A DNA stretch of 64,000 nucleotides. Source: Norana najaformis. Taxonomy: Eukaryota > Annelida > Clitellata > Crassiclitellata > Hormogastridae. The translations under genes were made by a program, and so were the position numbers. The stretch's first letter is position 1. Each line of letters starts with the position of its first letter. The notes beneath the pieces are model-generated. The model did not search any database and had not been told where the DNA came from. It worked only from the letters and a program-made list of their open reading frames with translations. The stretch spans positions 20,963,389-21,027,388 of the forward strand of contig OZ029916.1 of NCBI GenBank assembly GCA_964023275.1, in the 5' to 3' direction. Positions 11,940 to 23,200 of this stretch are shown here, in pieces.

Positions 11940-12335
11940 ATCGCAATCGTAATCTCAAGAATTCTACAGCGCCAAACGAAAGCTAAGTCGTGGGGACCAG
12001 CTTATTCACAGGCGCTCAGTTAAAACAAAATCGATAGGCAAAAGGGTTCAGTTCCAGGTCAAGATCCAAGAGTCAGGCAATTAGGCAGTCAGACACCATC
12101 AAACACCACACACCTTAAGGTGGGTGGTGTTTGGAATCGGATCTGCAAGATAGGTAAGGGGAAGAAGAGGACTCAGGATAGGATCTGCGAAACAGGAGTG
12201 TTTTCAATTTTGAGTGGAAGACCTGCGGAGAGATTGCAAGGGGTGAAGTTATGGTGAGTTCGTAAGATGGATCAGATAGTTGTCGTAACTGAGGTATGTG
12301 CACGTCACAGTCAGTGGTCAACAGCTGACAAGGTT
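11940..12335 (-). mobile_element. Non-LTR retrotransposon ORF2 3' end (truncated), minus orientation
   Basis: Read on the minus strand it encodes a terminal stretch with VFHSKLKTLLFRRSYP, a common way for CR1/L2-like ORF2 proteins to end. The 3' end follows with the CTGTAGAATTCTTGAGATTA type tail at about 11940-11970. It is the same family as 13260-13620 and 58323-58930. It separates two parts of the gypsy gag relic. Confidence 0.7.
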
Positions 12336-12764
12336 GGTTTTTTAGCCAGCGTTTTAGAAAAGGCTACTATGTGACTTAGGGTCTAAGGCAGACGTCTCTT
12401 TCAAGTAACTCGTTGCGAGGCTCTGCGCCAAAGATATGGGGTTTGAAGGTCTGGCAGCAAAGTTTCAAGCCCTACTTCATTGCCGCCTGAAACGATCGGA
12501 GGAGAATGCGAGTGATCTGCTGCATGACATCCGGAGGTTGTTATGGTAGTGCTGGCATATTCGGTACCATCCAGTGATAAAACAGAGGTAATAGCCCTTG
12601 ATGAGTTTCTGGAAGCGCTTTGTGACCGCGAACTCTTTTTGTAGATGAGTAAGAGAGAATCGAAAACGTCAGACGAGGCATGTCTTATAGCTCTGCGGTT
12701 AGAAACATACCGCGCCTCAGATTCAGGTGTAGGCCCTACTGACATTGCGCCCGTTATAAATGCT

Positions 12765-12812
12765 TTAATAAATAAATAAATAAATAAATGTAAATAAATA
12801 CCAACGGAAGCG
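12765..12812. repeat. AATA microsatellite
   Basis: (AATA)n run with one AATG-TAA interruption inside the gypsy relic, between the gag core and the zinc knuckle. Confidence 0.85.
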
Positions 12813-13259
12813 GGGCGCAGAAGAATATAGGCAACCATACGTAATCGCGTTAGAGGAGCGAAGATTCCCAATTTAGCATTTCAACTGCAGATGAAGATGA
12901 TGATCGACAGACAGCTGAACGAAATAAGAAAGCAACAGACACTGTTGACGCCAGCGAACCCCGAGAACCGTTCTGACGACACGCAACCAAGAAATCGGTT
13001 AATCGTCTGCTACAACTGCGGAGGGCCATTTCACGTCGCCAGGGAGCGCAGTACGCGACGGCTCCCGATTCCTAGCAACTGCGACTTGGACGCTGGTGAT
13101 GGAACAGTCGTCAACCACAACATGCGCCTCCAGACAGACAGACGGCGAAGCCAAGAACGACATTTACAGCAACGATTGTTCTCAGCTCTGCTTAATTGAC
13201 ATCCAATCGGTGGCGAGTCTTGTGCCTGCTACTGTATAGTGGACATCTGGCCCTGTATA

Positions 13260-13620
13260 AACTCCCCCAGAATTGCGACAGTTTTCTGACCCATCATACA
13301 AACTCATCTATGCCCCACCGCTTGTAATTTCTGCACCGGTCTTTCACTCAAAGCTGAAAACATTCCTCTTTCACAGATCGTACTCTGACACCCCTTCTTC
13401 CTCTTATCTCTACCTCCTCTCCAACCCCAAGCAGTGCAAGCACCATCCCTATAGCTGCCACGCTGTCTCTCCGTCTGACTTTGGGATCTTGACCTGGAAC
13501 CGAACCCTTTTGCCTATCGATCTTATTTTGACTGAGCGCCTGTGAATAAGCTGGTCCCCCGCGACGTGGCTTTCGTTGGGCGCTGTAGAAATCCCGGAAT
13601 TACGATTACCATTACAATAC
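13260..13620 (+). mobile_element. Non-LTR retrotransposon ORF2 3' end (truncated), plus orientation
   Basis: The ORF ends with VFHSKLKTFLFHRSYSD and then LILTERL-stop. A 3' UTR follows, closing with GCGCTGTAGAAATCCCGGAA and a TTACGATTACCATTAC tail near 13585-13617. It is in inverted orientation to the copy at 11940-12335 and is inserted within the protease part of the gypsy relic. Confidence 0.72.
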
Positions 13621-13869
13621 TGTGCTGCAAATGGGACGGGCATAAGAGTGTTGGGCGAAATACGTGTCCCTGTCAAAGTCCGTAGGGGTTTTGGCAATTT
13701 TGACTTCCTTTTGTTGTCTGACCAACAGAACGAGGTAATGGATTGACTCCCACAACATCGCTGTCGGTTGGGATACGGAACGGGAGCTCAATTTGTGGGA
13801 CGCAACCTCATACCTCTGGCTAAAGGAGATGGGCTTTCGTGGTGCCAACGAATTCAGGTAGCAAAAATG

Positions 13870-15560
13870 TAAATGTAAATGTATAGGTTTTATATTGCGA
13901 CCGTATGGCCTCGACCCTGATCGAAATAGGCCTACATTCGCACGCTAATTAGGCCTACTTAACCGCATCATAATGATAACGTTTTCATTTGGATGGTTTT
14001 AAATGCACCAATGGATGTGGCTTCACGCAGATACGTTTTATAAACTAATGCTAACTCTGAGATGATCCGGGTTATGTTGACAATACGCAGGGAAGGTATT
14101 TTTAGTGCCTGTGACAAACTGAATCAGAGACTGATCTGATATTTCCATAATTTATTTGGTTTAGGCCCTACTGCACAGACGATAATTAGTGTGATGATAG
14201 TGAATTACTGTTAGCTAAGGCTATGCTTATAAATATATACGTATTTATCAGCATAGCATTTGTTTTTAATTGGAATTTTAAATTTATCTTGGAAAAAATT
14301 TCAAGCTGAACAATACATATATGCCTACACCGAAGTCTAGTTATGGTTCACAGACTGTACAGGTATAAATTTCCTATGTTATAAAGAAAAGTTGGGAATT
14401 GCATAATAACTGCACATGGAGGCATATTAAGTTTCACAAATACACAGAGAAACTGAAGTTACGACATACCGTCACTATAACGGAATCTGTTTAAACTATT
14501 AGGAAGCTTCCGTATATTCAGGAACTCTTCAAGTTCATTTTTAGATCCTACCTCACAGATTTTCATTTTTTCTTATCATGTTGTATAGACAAACACACAT
14601 CGTGAGACTGATATGCAACCGATCTATATATTCGATATTATTTTAGAAATAAGAAATGGCTTTATACTACAAACATGCAAGCATAGATAAATGTACAATA
14701 CATCATATATTTATATGGCCAACTTAGCCAACATATAGACACGGATGATTTAGAATGTAAATAGAGAATGAATGGTTTAGAAGTGTCTATAGAGATCGGA
14801 GGGACAAGACAGAAAGGCAGACAAGAGACAGAGACACACATACAGACAAAAAGACAGGAACTGAGATACAGGAAAAGACAGAGGCCAAGAGACAAAGAGC
14901 AAAGCGACCTCTTCCCCGGAAATTGGCAGATAGAATGTTGACTAGTCGATGAAAGGCCTCTCAAACAAGACAGGACGGGAATCAAATGTTGGATAGGGAC
15001 AGCCTATACACAGCGGACATTAGCCAGGATGAGATTGCATGTTGAAGAAAAATAACCGAAAAAGGTACAGTGCATATTTTATTGTTATGCTGCATTGACA
15101 TAGATATTAGGACTGAGAAGACCCCGTCGGAACCAACAAAATACTGCACTGTGGACATGTTCTCAGCTCTTCAAAAGCTAAGGCATGAAAAGTGACAAAT
15201 CTAAGACCACTGCTTTCATGGTCTCAGCGTTGCCATGGAACAGGCAACAACAATCTTCTCTGAGAACTGGAGAGTTTATGAGAAGAATCTGAGTTTGTAA
15301 TCTTGCAGCCACATAAGTGAGCGAGTAAGTAAGTAATGTAATTCTGATTAGAAGGCCTATGTAGGCCTATGATTTTTCTTTGTGTTTTGCAATCTATGTG
15401 TAACTGTGTGCCTCTGCCTCTGTGTTTATGTGCCAGTCTGTATCATGTCTGCCGTTATGGCTGTGCATCTTGCTTTATTTGTTTGCTTTGTCATGTATTT
15501 AATTGTGTTTGTCCACGCCAACGATTCCTTGCTTAGCCGATGGACATATGGCGTGATGTA
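13870..15560. other. Intergenic stretch with no identified gene
   Basis: AT-rich sequence without convincing coding potential. A 25-bp phrase near 13890 (CGTATGGCCTCGACCCTG) recurs near 55450 (CATATGGCCTCGACCCTG), so at least part is dispersed repeat. The rest I cannot classify. Confidence 0.5.
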
Positions 15561-15572
15561 TCCTATGTAGGC

Positions 15573-15632
15573 TTATGTATGTATGTATGTATGTATGTAT
15601 GTATGTATGTATGTATGTATGTATGTGTTTGC
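15573..15632. repeat. GTAT tetranucleotide microsatellite
   Basis: Nearly perfect (TATG)n tract of about 14 units, ending in GTGTTTGCATGTATG. Confidence 0.95.
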
Positions 15633-16349
15633 ATGTATGAAGTAGCGCCTTTGTGGGGTGGGAAAGCAGGAGGTAGGAAACTAACTCCATCTCCCATCCC
15701 CAATGACTGACATAATTTTAAACCGATTGAGGACACCGACTGTAAACTACGCATCATGTAATATCAATGTGTCAACAACAGCTCCATATATTGCAGTTCT
15801 GGTGGCATTTTGTCATAGCATGATTAAATATGCATATCAACATCCGAATGAATGTTTCTATTTCATGCATATAATCGGGACGGCGTCCTATGCATGAACG
15901 CGTGAAATGCGATGTAATAGACGTATGATCGTGAGCCTGTCAACAATAATTCATTGCATCCGAGTGCCAGACGTTTTCTCACCTACAGCACTTTAGCGAT
16001 CAAATTCAACCATCAAATTCACAGAAACCTATAGGTGATGCTGAGTGCGCACTGCTGCACTTTGATCCAAATCCCTGGGGCGTGAGTTCGTACGAGAAGA
16101 ACTGTCCAAAGAGACCTTACTGTTTAAACGTGCATGTTTCAATTTGTCACAGATAAAAAACCTATCACATATATTGGCCTACTAGCCATTCCCGCGCAGA
16201 GCAACTGCTTTTTGGTTCAGCAAAATGTCTCCGGAAGAAGATAGGTTTATTTATTGCTCACACTTATTTAAATATTTCGTTTGTTCTCATATTATTCTCA
16301 AGATGGGCCCGGCGTTATTCGTCGCCTTTTCTAAACGTACCGAATAGAC

Positions 16350-16890
16350 CAGATTACGCGATGTCTAAACGTCCATTTTTGCTTTGGTGCATTCTGACTC
16401 TTAAGTCCCTTCCTGAAATAAGCGCACTAGCAGAGCTGTAGAGGCCGCACATTGCCATCGCACATTGTAATCGTAAACTCGAAATTTCTAAAGCGCTACT
16501 TAAAAGGTAAGTACACGGCACCAGCTTATCCACGAGCTTATCCATCAAGTCAGTGGGGTTGTCCAAAGATGCCATGTTAAGAATCAAGTCCGGTTGCCAG
16601 AAGACCAGAGAGAGAAGCAAATGGAACTGTTAGGGTGCGTTGTGTTTTAGCTGAGAGATATGGGAAACCAAGGGATTCGATGGATCAGGGTGGGATTCTT
16701 GACAAGGTGAGACGTCAGTTTTGAATTAACACCGGAGGAGTAATGGATAGAGGGGCTTGATACAGATGATGATGAGTGAACGACGGAATTGATGAACAGA
16801 GAATTTGCGAACTTCAGGAGGGAGATCGTTCCAGAGTTGAGATGCAGTGTAGTAAGGTTAGAGAACTTAAGACATGGAGTTACCAATGTT
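16350..16890 (-). mobile_element. Non-LTR retrotransposon ORF2 3' end and tail
   Basis: On the minus strand the sequence near 16845 reads SQLWNDLPPEVRKFSVHQF, the conserved LWN-x-LP motif close to the C-terminus of CR1/L2/Rex-like ORF2 proteins. It is followed downstream by an AGCGCTTTAGAAATTTCGAG type 3' end near 16490. The copy is truncated at its 5' side. Confidence 0.65.
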
Positions 16891-17099
16891 CTCTGTACCA
16901 ATGTTCTCGTTCGCGCGCACACAAGTTTTAAGGATAGCGCGCACAACAATTTTCTGCCAGCGCACACATTTTGTGAGCATTCCGATTACTTAAAAGTTAA
17001 ATTCAGCTCACTGTTGCAGCTTCTGGCATAGCTGTCCGACTTAGCTCAGACGGCGAAATATTCTTTACCCTATATTGCAAAGAATTCTTCCCGCCTGGT

Positions 17100-17240
17100 C
17101 CACATAATATATTTGACCAAACAGCTGGTCACTAGTTGTCAAAAGTCCAACGGTGCGCGCTCTGCTTGAATTCTGAACTCTGGTTTCTTTATAAAGGATG
17201 CTTGAATGACACCTCCATCTAATGGTCAATGGTCGCAGCA
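17100..17240. repeat. Left copy of the direct repeat flanking the minisatellite
   Basis: It shares CCAAACAGCTGGT, CTAGTTGTCA, CGGTGCGCGC, TTGAATTCTGA, GGATGCTTGA and ACACCT-CATCT-TGGTC in the same order and orientation with 29416-29572. Identity falls across the segment but the order of blocks is unmistakable. Confidence 0.8.
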
Positions 17241-17279
17241 TTTTATTTAAAAGACTCAGACTAATAAACTAAAAGTAAA

Positions 17280-20200
17280 CCACGACACAGAACCGACCAG
17301 CATCGACAAATAAGCGGCCAGAATCAATTCGCGGCGGACCAGCATCGACACAAAGCCGGTCAGCATCGACTCCCAATCGACCAGCATCGACTCGCAGACG
17401 GCCAGCATCGATACACAGTCGGTCAGCATCGTCTCGCAGCGGGCCAGCATCGACACAGCCGACCAGCATCGACTCACAGCGGGCCAGCATACACACAGGC
17501 GGTCACCATCGACTCACGGCGGGCCAACATCGACACAGCCGGTCACCATCGACACGCAGCTGGCCAGCATCGACACGCAGCCGTTCAGCATCGACACGCA
17601 GCCGTTCAGCATCGACTCGCAGCCGGCGAGCATCGACACAGAGCAGTTAAGCATCGACAAAATAGGCGGCCAGCATCGATTCGCAGACGGCCAGCATCGC
17701 CACAAAACCGGTCAGCATCGACACAGCCGGTCAGCATCGACTCGCAGCAGGCCAGAACCGACACAGCCGGTCAGTATCGACACACAGCGGGCCATCATCG
17801 ACTCGCAGCCGGTCAGCATCGACTCGAAACCGGCCAGCAACGACACACAGCCGGTCAGCATCAACTCGCAGCAGGCCAGCATCTACACAGCCGGTCAGCA
17901 TCGACACGCAGCTGGCCAGCATCGACACAGAGCAGGTCAGAATGTACAAATAGGCGGCCAGCATCGACTCGCAGCAATCCAGCATCGACACTGCCGGCAT
18001 CGACACACAGCGGGTCAGCATCGACAAATAGGCGGCCCGCATCGAATCGCAGCGGGCCAGCATCGACACACAGCCGGTCAGCAACGAAACAGTCGGTCAG
18101 CATCGACACACAGCCCATCAACATCGACACGCAGCCGGCCAGCATCGACTCGCAGCCGGTCAGCATCGACTCACAGCGGGCCAGCATTGACACGCAACCG
18201 GTCAGCACCGATAAATAGGCGGCCAGCATCGACTCACAGCGGGCCATCATCGACACAGTCGGTCAGCATCGACACGCAGCCGGTCAGCATTGGCTCGCAA
18301 CCGGCCAGAATCGACTCGCAGCCGGTCAGCATCGACACGCTTCGGGCCAGAATCGACAGCCGGCCAGCATCGACTCACAGCGGGCCAGCAACGACTCGCA
18401 GCCGGTCAGAATCGACACGCAGCTGTCCAGCATTGACACGCAGCCGGTCAGCATCGATAAATAGGCGGCCAGCATCGACTCACAGCGGGCCAGCATCAAC
18501 TCGCAGCAGGCCAGCATCGACACAGCCGGTCAGCTTCGACACAGCGGGCCAGCATCGACTCGCAGCCGGTCAGCACCGACTCGAAACCGGCCAGCATCGA
18601 CACACACCCAGTCAGCGTCAACTCGCAGCAGGCCAGCATCGACACAGAGCCGGACAGCATCGACAAATAGGCGGTCAGCATCGACTCGCAGCCGACCAGC
18701 ATCGACACATCCAATCCGCATCGACACGCAGCTGGCCAGCATCGACACAGAGCCGGTCAGCATCGACAAATAGGCGACCAGCATCGACTCGCAGCCGGCC
18801 AGCATCGACACAGTCGGTCAGCATCGACACGCAGCCGGTCAGCATTGGCTCGCAACCGGCCAGAATCGACTCGCAGCCGGTCAGCATCGACACGCTTCGG
18901 GCCAGAATCGACACCGCCGGCCAGCATCGACTCACAGCGAGCCAGCATCGACTCGTAGCCGGTCAGAATCGACACGCAGCCGTCCAGCATTGACACGCAG
19001 CCGGTCAGCATCGATAAATAGGCGGCCAGCATCGACTCGCAGCCGGCCAGCATCGACACAGTTGGTCAGCATCAACTCGCAGCCGGCCAGCATCGACACA
19101 GCCGATCAGCATTGACTCGCTTCGGGCCAGAATCGACACAGCCGGTCATCATCGACACGCAGCGGGCCAGCATCGACACAGAGCAGTTAAGCATCGACAA
19201 AATAGGCGGCCAGCATCGATTCGCAGACGGCCAGCATCGCCACAAAACCGGTCAGCATCGACACAGCCGGTCAGCATCGACTCGCAGCAGGCCAGAACCG
19301 ACACAGCCGGTCAGCTTCGACACACAGCGGGCCAGCATCGACTCGCAGCCGGTCAGCATCAACTCGAAACCGGCCAGCATCGACACACACCCAGTCAGCG
19401 TCAACTCGCAGCAGGCCAGCATCGACACAGAGCCGGACAGCATCGACAAATAGGCGGTCAGCATCGACTCGCAGCCGACCAGCATCGACACATCCAGTCC
19501 GCATCGACTCGCAGAGAGCTAGCATCGACACGCAGCTGGCCAGCATCGACACAGAGCCGGTCAGCATCGACAAATAGGCGGCCAGCATCGATTCGCAGAC
19601 GGCCAGCATCGCCACAAAGCCGATCAGCATCGAATCGTAGCAATCCAGCATCGACACTGCCGATCAGTATCGACTCACAGAGGGCTAGCATCGACTCGCA
19701 GCCGGTCAGCATCGACTCGAAACCGGCCAGCATCGACACACAGCCGGTCAGCATCAACACACAGCCGGTCAGCAACGAAACAGTCGGTCAGCATCGACAC
19801 ACAGTCGATCAGCATCGACACGCAGCCGGCCATCATCAACTCGCAGCAGTCCAGCATCGACACAGCCGGTCAGCTTCGACACACAGCGGGCCAGCATCGA
19901 CTCGCAGCCGGTCAGCCCCGACTCGAAACCGGCCAGCATCGACACACACCCAGTCAGCGTCAACTCGCAGCAGGCCAGCATCGACACAGAGCCGGACAGC
20001 ATCGACAAATAGGCGGTCAGCATCGACTCGCAGCCGACCAGCATCGACACATCCAGTCCGCATCGACACGCAGCTGGCCAGCATCGACACAGAGCCGGTC
20101 AGCATCGACAAATAGGCGGCCAGCATCGATTCGCAGACGGCCAGCATCGCCACAAAACCGGTCAGCATCGACACAGCCGGTCAGCATCGACTCGCAGCAG

Positions 20201-23200
20201 GCCAGAACCGACACAGCCGGTCAGTATCGACACACAGCGGGCCATCATCGACTCGCAGCCGGTCAGCATCAACTCGAAACCGGCCAGAATCGACTCGCAG
20301 CCGCTCAGCATCGACACGCTTCGGGCCAGAATCGACACCGCCGGCCAGCATCGACTCACAGCGGGCCAGCATCGACTCGTAGCCGGTCAGAATCGACACG
20401 CAGCCGTCCAGCATTGACACGCAGCCGGTCAGCATCGATAAATAGGCGACCAGCATCGACTCACAGCGGGCCAGCATAGACTCGTAGCCGGTCAGAATCG
20501 ACACGCAGCCGTCCAGCATTGACACGCAGCCGGTCAGCATCGATAAATAGGCGGCCAGCATCGACTCGCAGCGGGCCAGCATCGACACAGTTGGTCAGCA
20601 TCAACTCGCAGCCGGCCAGCATCGACACAGCCGATCAGCATTGACTCGCAACCGGCCAGAAGCGACTCGCAGCCGGTCAGCATCGACACGCTTCGGGCCA
20701 GAATCGACACAGCCGGTCACCATCGACACGCAGCGGGCCAGCATCGACACAGAGCAGTTAAGCATCGACAAAATAGGCGGCCAGCATCGATTCGCAGACG
20801 GCCAGCATCGCCACAAAACCGGTCAGCATCGACACAGCCGGTCAGCATCGACTCGCAGCAGGCCAGAACCGACACAGCCGGTCAGCTTCGACACACAGCG
20901 GGCCAGCATCGACTCGCAGCCGGTCAGCATCAACTCGAAACCGGCCAGCATCGACACACACCCAGTCAGCGTCAACTCGCAGCAGGCCAGCATCGACACA
21001 GAGCCGGACAGCATCGACAAATAGGCGGTCAGCATCGACTCGCAGCCGACCAGCATCGACACATCCAGTCCGCATCGACTCGCAGAGAGCTAGCATCGAC
21101 ACGCAGCTGGCCAGCATCGACACAGAGCCGGTCAGCATCGACAAATAGGCGGCCAGCATCGATTCGCAGACGGCCAGCATCGCCACAAAGCCGATCAGCA
21201 TCGACACATCCAATCCGCATCGACACGCAGCTGGCCAGCATCGACACAGAGCCGGTCAGCATCGACAAATAGGCGACCAGCATCGACTCGCAGCCGGCCA
21301 GCATCGACACAGTCGGTCAGCATCGACACGCAGCCGGTCAGCATTGGCTCGCAACCGGCCAGAATCGACTCGCAGCCGGTCAGCATCGACACGCTTCGGG
21401 CCAGAATCGACACCGCCGGCCAGCATCGACTCACAGCGGGCCAGCATCGACTCGTAGCCGGTCAGAATCGACACGCAGCCGTCCAGCATTGACACGCAGC
21501 CGGTCAGCATCGACACAGTTGGTCAGCATCAACTCGCAGCCGGCCAGCATCGACACAGCCGATCAGCATTGACTCGCTTCGGGCCAGAATCGACACAGCC
21601 GGTCACCATCGACACGCAGCGGGCCAGCATCGACACAGAGCAGTTAAGCATCGACAAAATAGGCGGCCAGCATCGATTCGCAGACGGCCAGCATCGCCAC
21701 AAAACCGGTCAGCATCGACACAGCCGGTCAGCATCGACTCGCAGCAGGCCAGAACCGACACAGCCGGTCAGCTTCGACACACAGCGGGCCAGCATCGGCT
21801 CGCAGCCGGTCAGCATCAACTCGAAACCGGCCAGCATCGACACACACCCAGTCAGCGTCAACTCGCAGCAGGCCAGCATCGACACAGAGCCGGACAGCAT
21901 CGACAAATAGGCGGTCAGCATCGACTCGCAGCCGACCAGCATCGACACATCCAGTCCGCATCGACTCGCAGAGAGCTAGCATCGACACGCAGCTGGCCAG
22001 CATCGACACAGAGCCGGTCAGCATCGACAAATAGGCGGCCAGCATCGATTCGCAGACGGCCAGCATCGCCACAAAGCCGATCAGCATCGAATCGTAGCAA
22101 TCCAGCATCGACACTGCCGATCAGTATCGACTCACAGAGGGCTAGCATCGACTCGCAGCCGGTCAGCATCGACTCGAAACCGGCCAGCATCGACACACAG
22201 CCGGTCAGCATCAACACACAGCCGGTCAGCAACGAAACAGTCGGTCAGCATCGACACACAGTCGATCAGCATCGACACGCAGCCGGCCATCATCAACTCG
22301 CAGCAGTCCAGCATCGACACAGCCGGTCAGCTTCGACACACAGCGGGCCAGCATCGACTCGCAGCCGGTCAGCCCCGACTCGAAACCGGCCAGCATCGAC
22401 ACACACCCAGTCAGCGTCAACTCGCAGCAGGCCAGCATCGACACAGAGCCGGACAGCATCGACAAATAGGCGGTCAGCATCGACTCGCAGCCGACCAGCA
22501 TCGACACATCCAGTCCGCATCGACACGCAGCTGGCCAGCATCGACACAGAGCCGGTCAGCATCGACAAATAGGCGGCCAGCATCGATTCGCAGACGGCCA
22601 GCATCGCCACAAAACCGGTCAGCATCGACACAGCCGGTCAGCATCGACTCGCAGCAGGCCAGAACCGACACAGCCGGTCAGTATCGACACACAGCGGGCC
22701 ATCATCGACTCGCAGCCGGTCAGCATCAACTCGAAACCGGCCAGAATCGACTCGCAGCCGCTCAGCATCGACACGCTTCGGGCCAGAATCGACACCGCCG
22801 GCCAGCATCGACTCACAGCGGGCCAGCATCGACTCGTAGCCGGTCAGAATCGACACGCAGCCGTCCAGCATTGACACGCAGCCGGTCAGCATCGATAAAT
22901 AGGCGACCAGCATCGACTCACAGCGGGCCAGCATAGACTCGTAGCCGGTCAGAATCGACACGCAGCCGTCCAGCATTGACACGCAGCCGGTCAGCATCGA
23001 TAAATAGGCGGCCAGCATCGACTCGCAGCGGGCCAGCATCGACACAGTTGGTCAGCATCAACTCGCAGCCGGCCAGCATCGACACAGCCGATCAGCATTG
23101 ACTCGCAACCGGCCAGAAGCGACTCGCAGCCGGTCAGCATCGACACGCTTCGGGCCAGAATCGACACAGCCGGTCACCATCGACACGCAGCGGGCCAGCA

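Larger units (their letters stand above)
11820..13860 (+). pseudogene. Decayed Ty3/gypsy-type gag-protease relic, interrupted by two non-LTR tails
   Basis: Gag pieces are in order. KFDGAGSFESFPTQ at about 11883-11925 is the usual gag N-terminal 'WEAF' region. After an inserted non-LTR tail come LRQRYG (about 12418) and LAAKFQALLHCRLKRSEENA (about 12450), then DEFLEALCDRELF. A CCHC zinc knuckle at about 13007-13045 reads CYNCGGPFHVARE with the last Cys changed to Arg. After a second inserted tail, a retropepsin-like stretch at about 13617-13735 reads NGTGIRVLGEIRVPVKV. There are frameshifts and stops throughout, so it cannot make protein. No LTR or polymerase region was found. Family assignment rests on gag and protease motifs. 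Confidence 0.7.

Noticed and set aside
12891-13199. Host zinc-knuckle gene (CNBP-like)
   Set aside because: There is one CCHC only, with the last Cys lost, and it lies between gypsy gag and protease fragments with stops around it.
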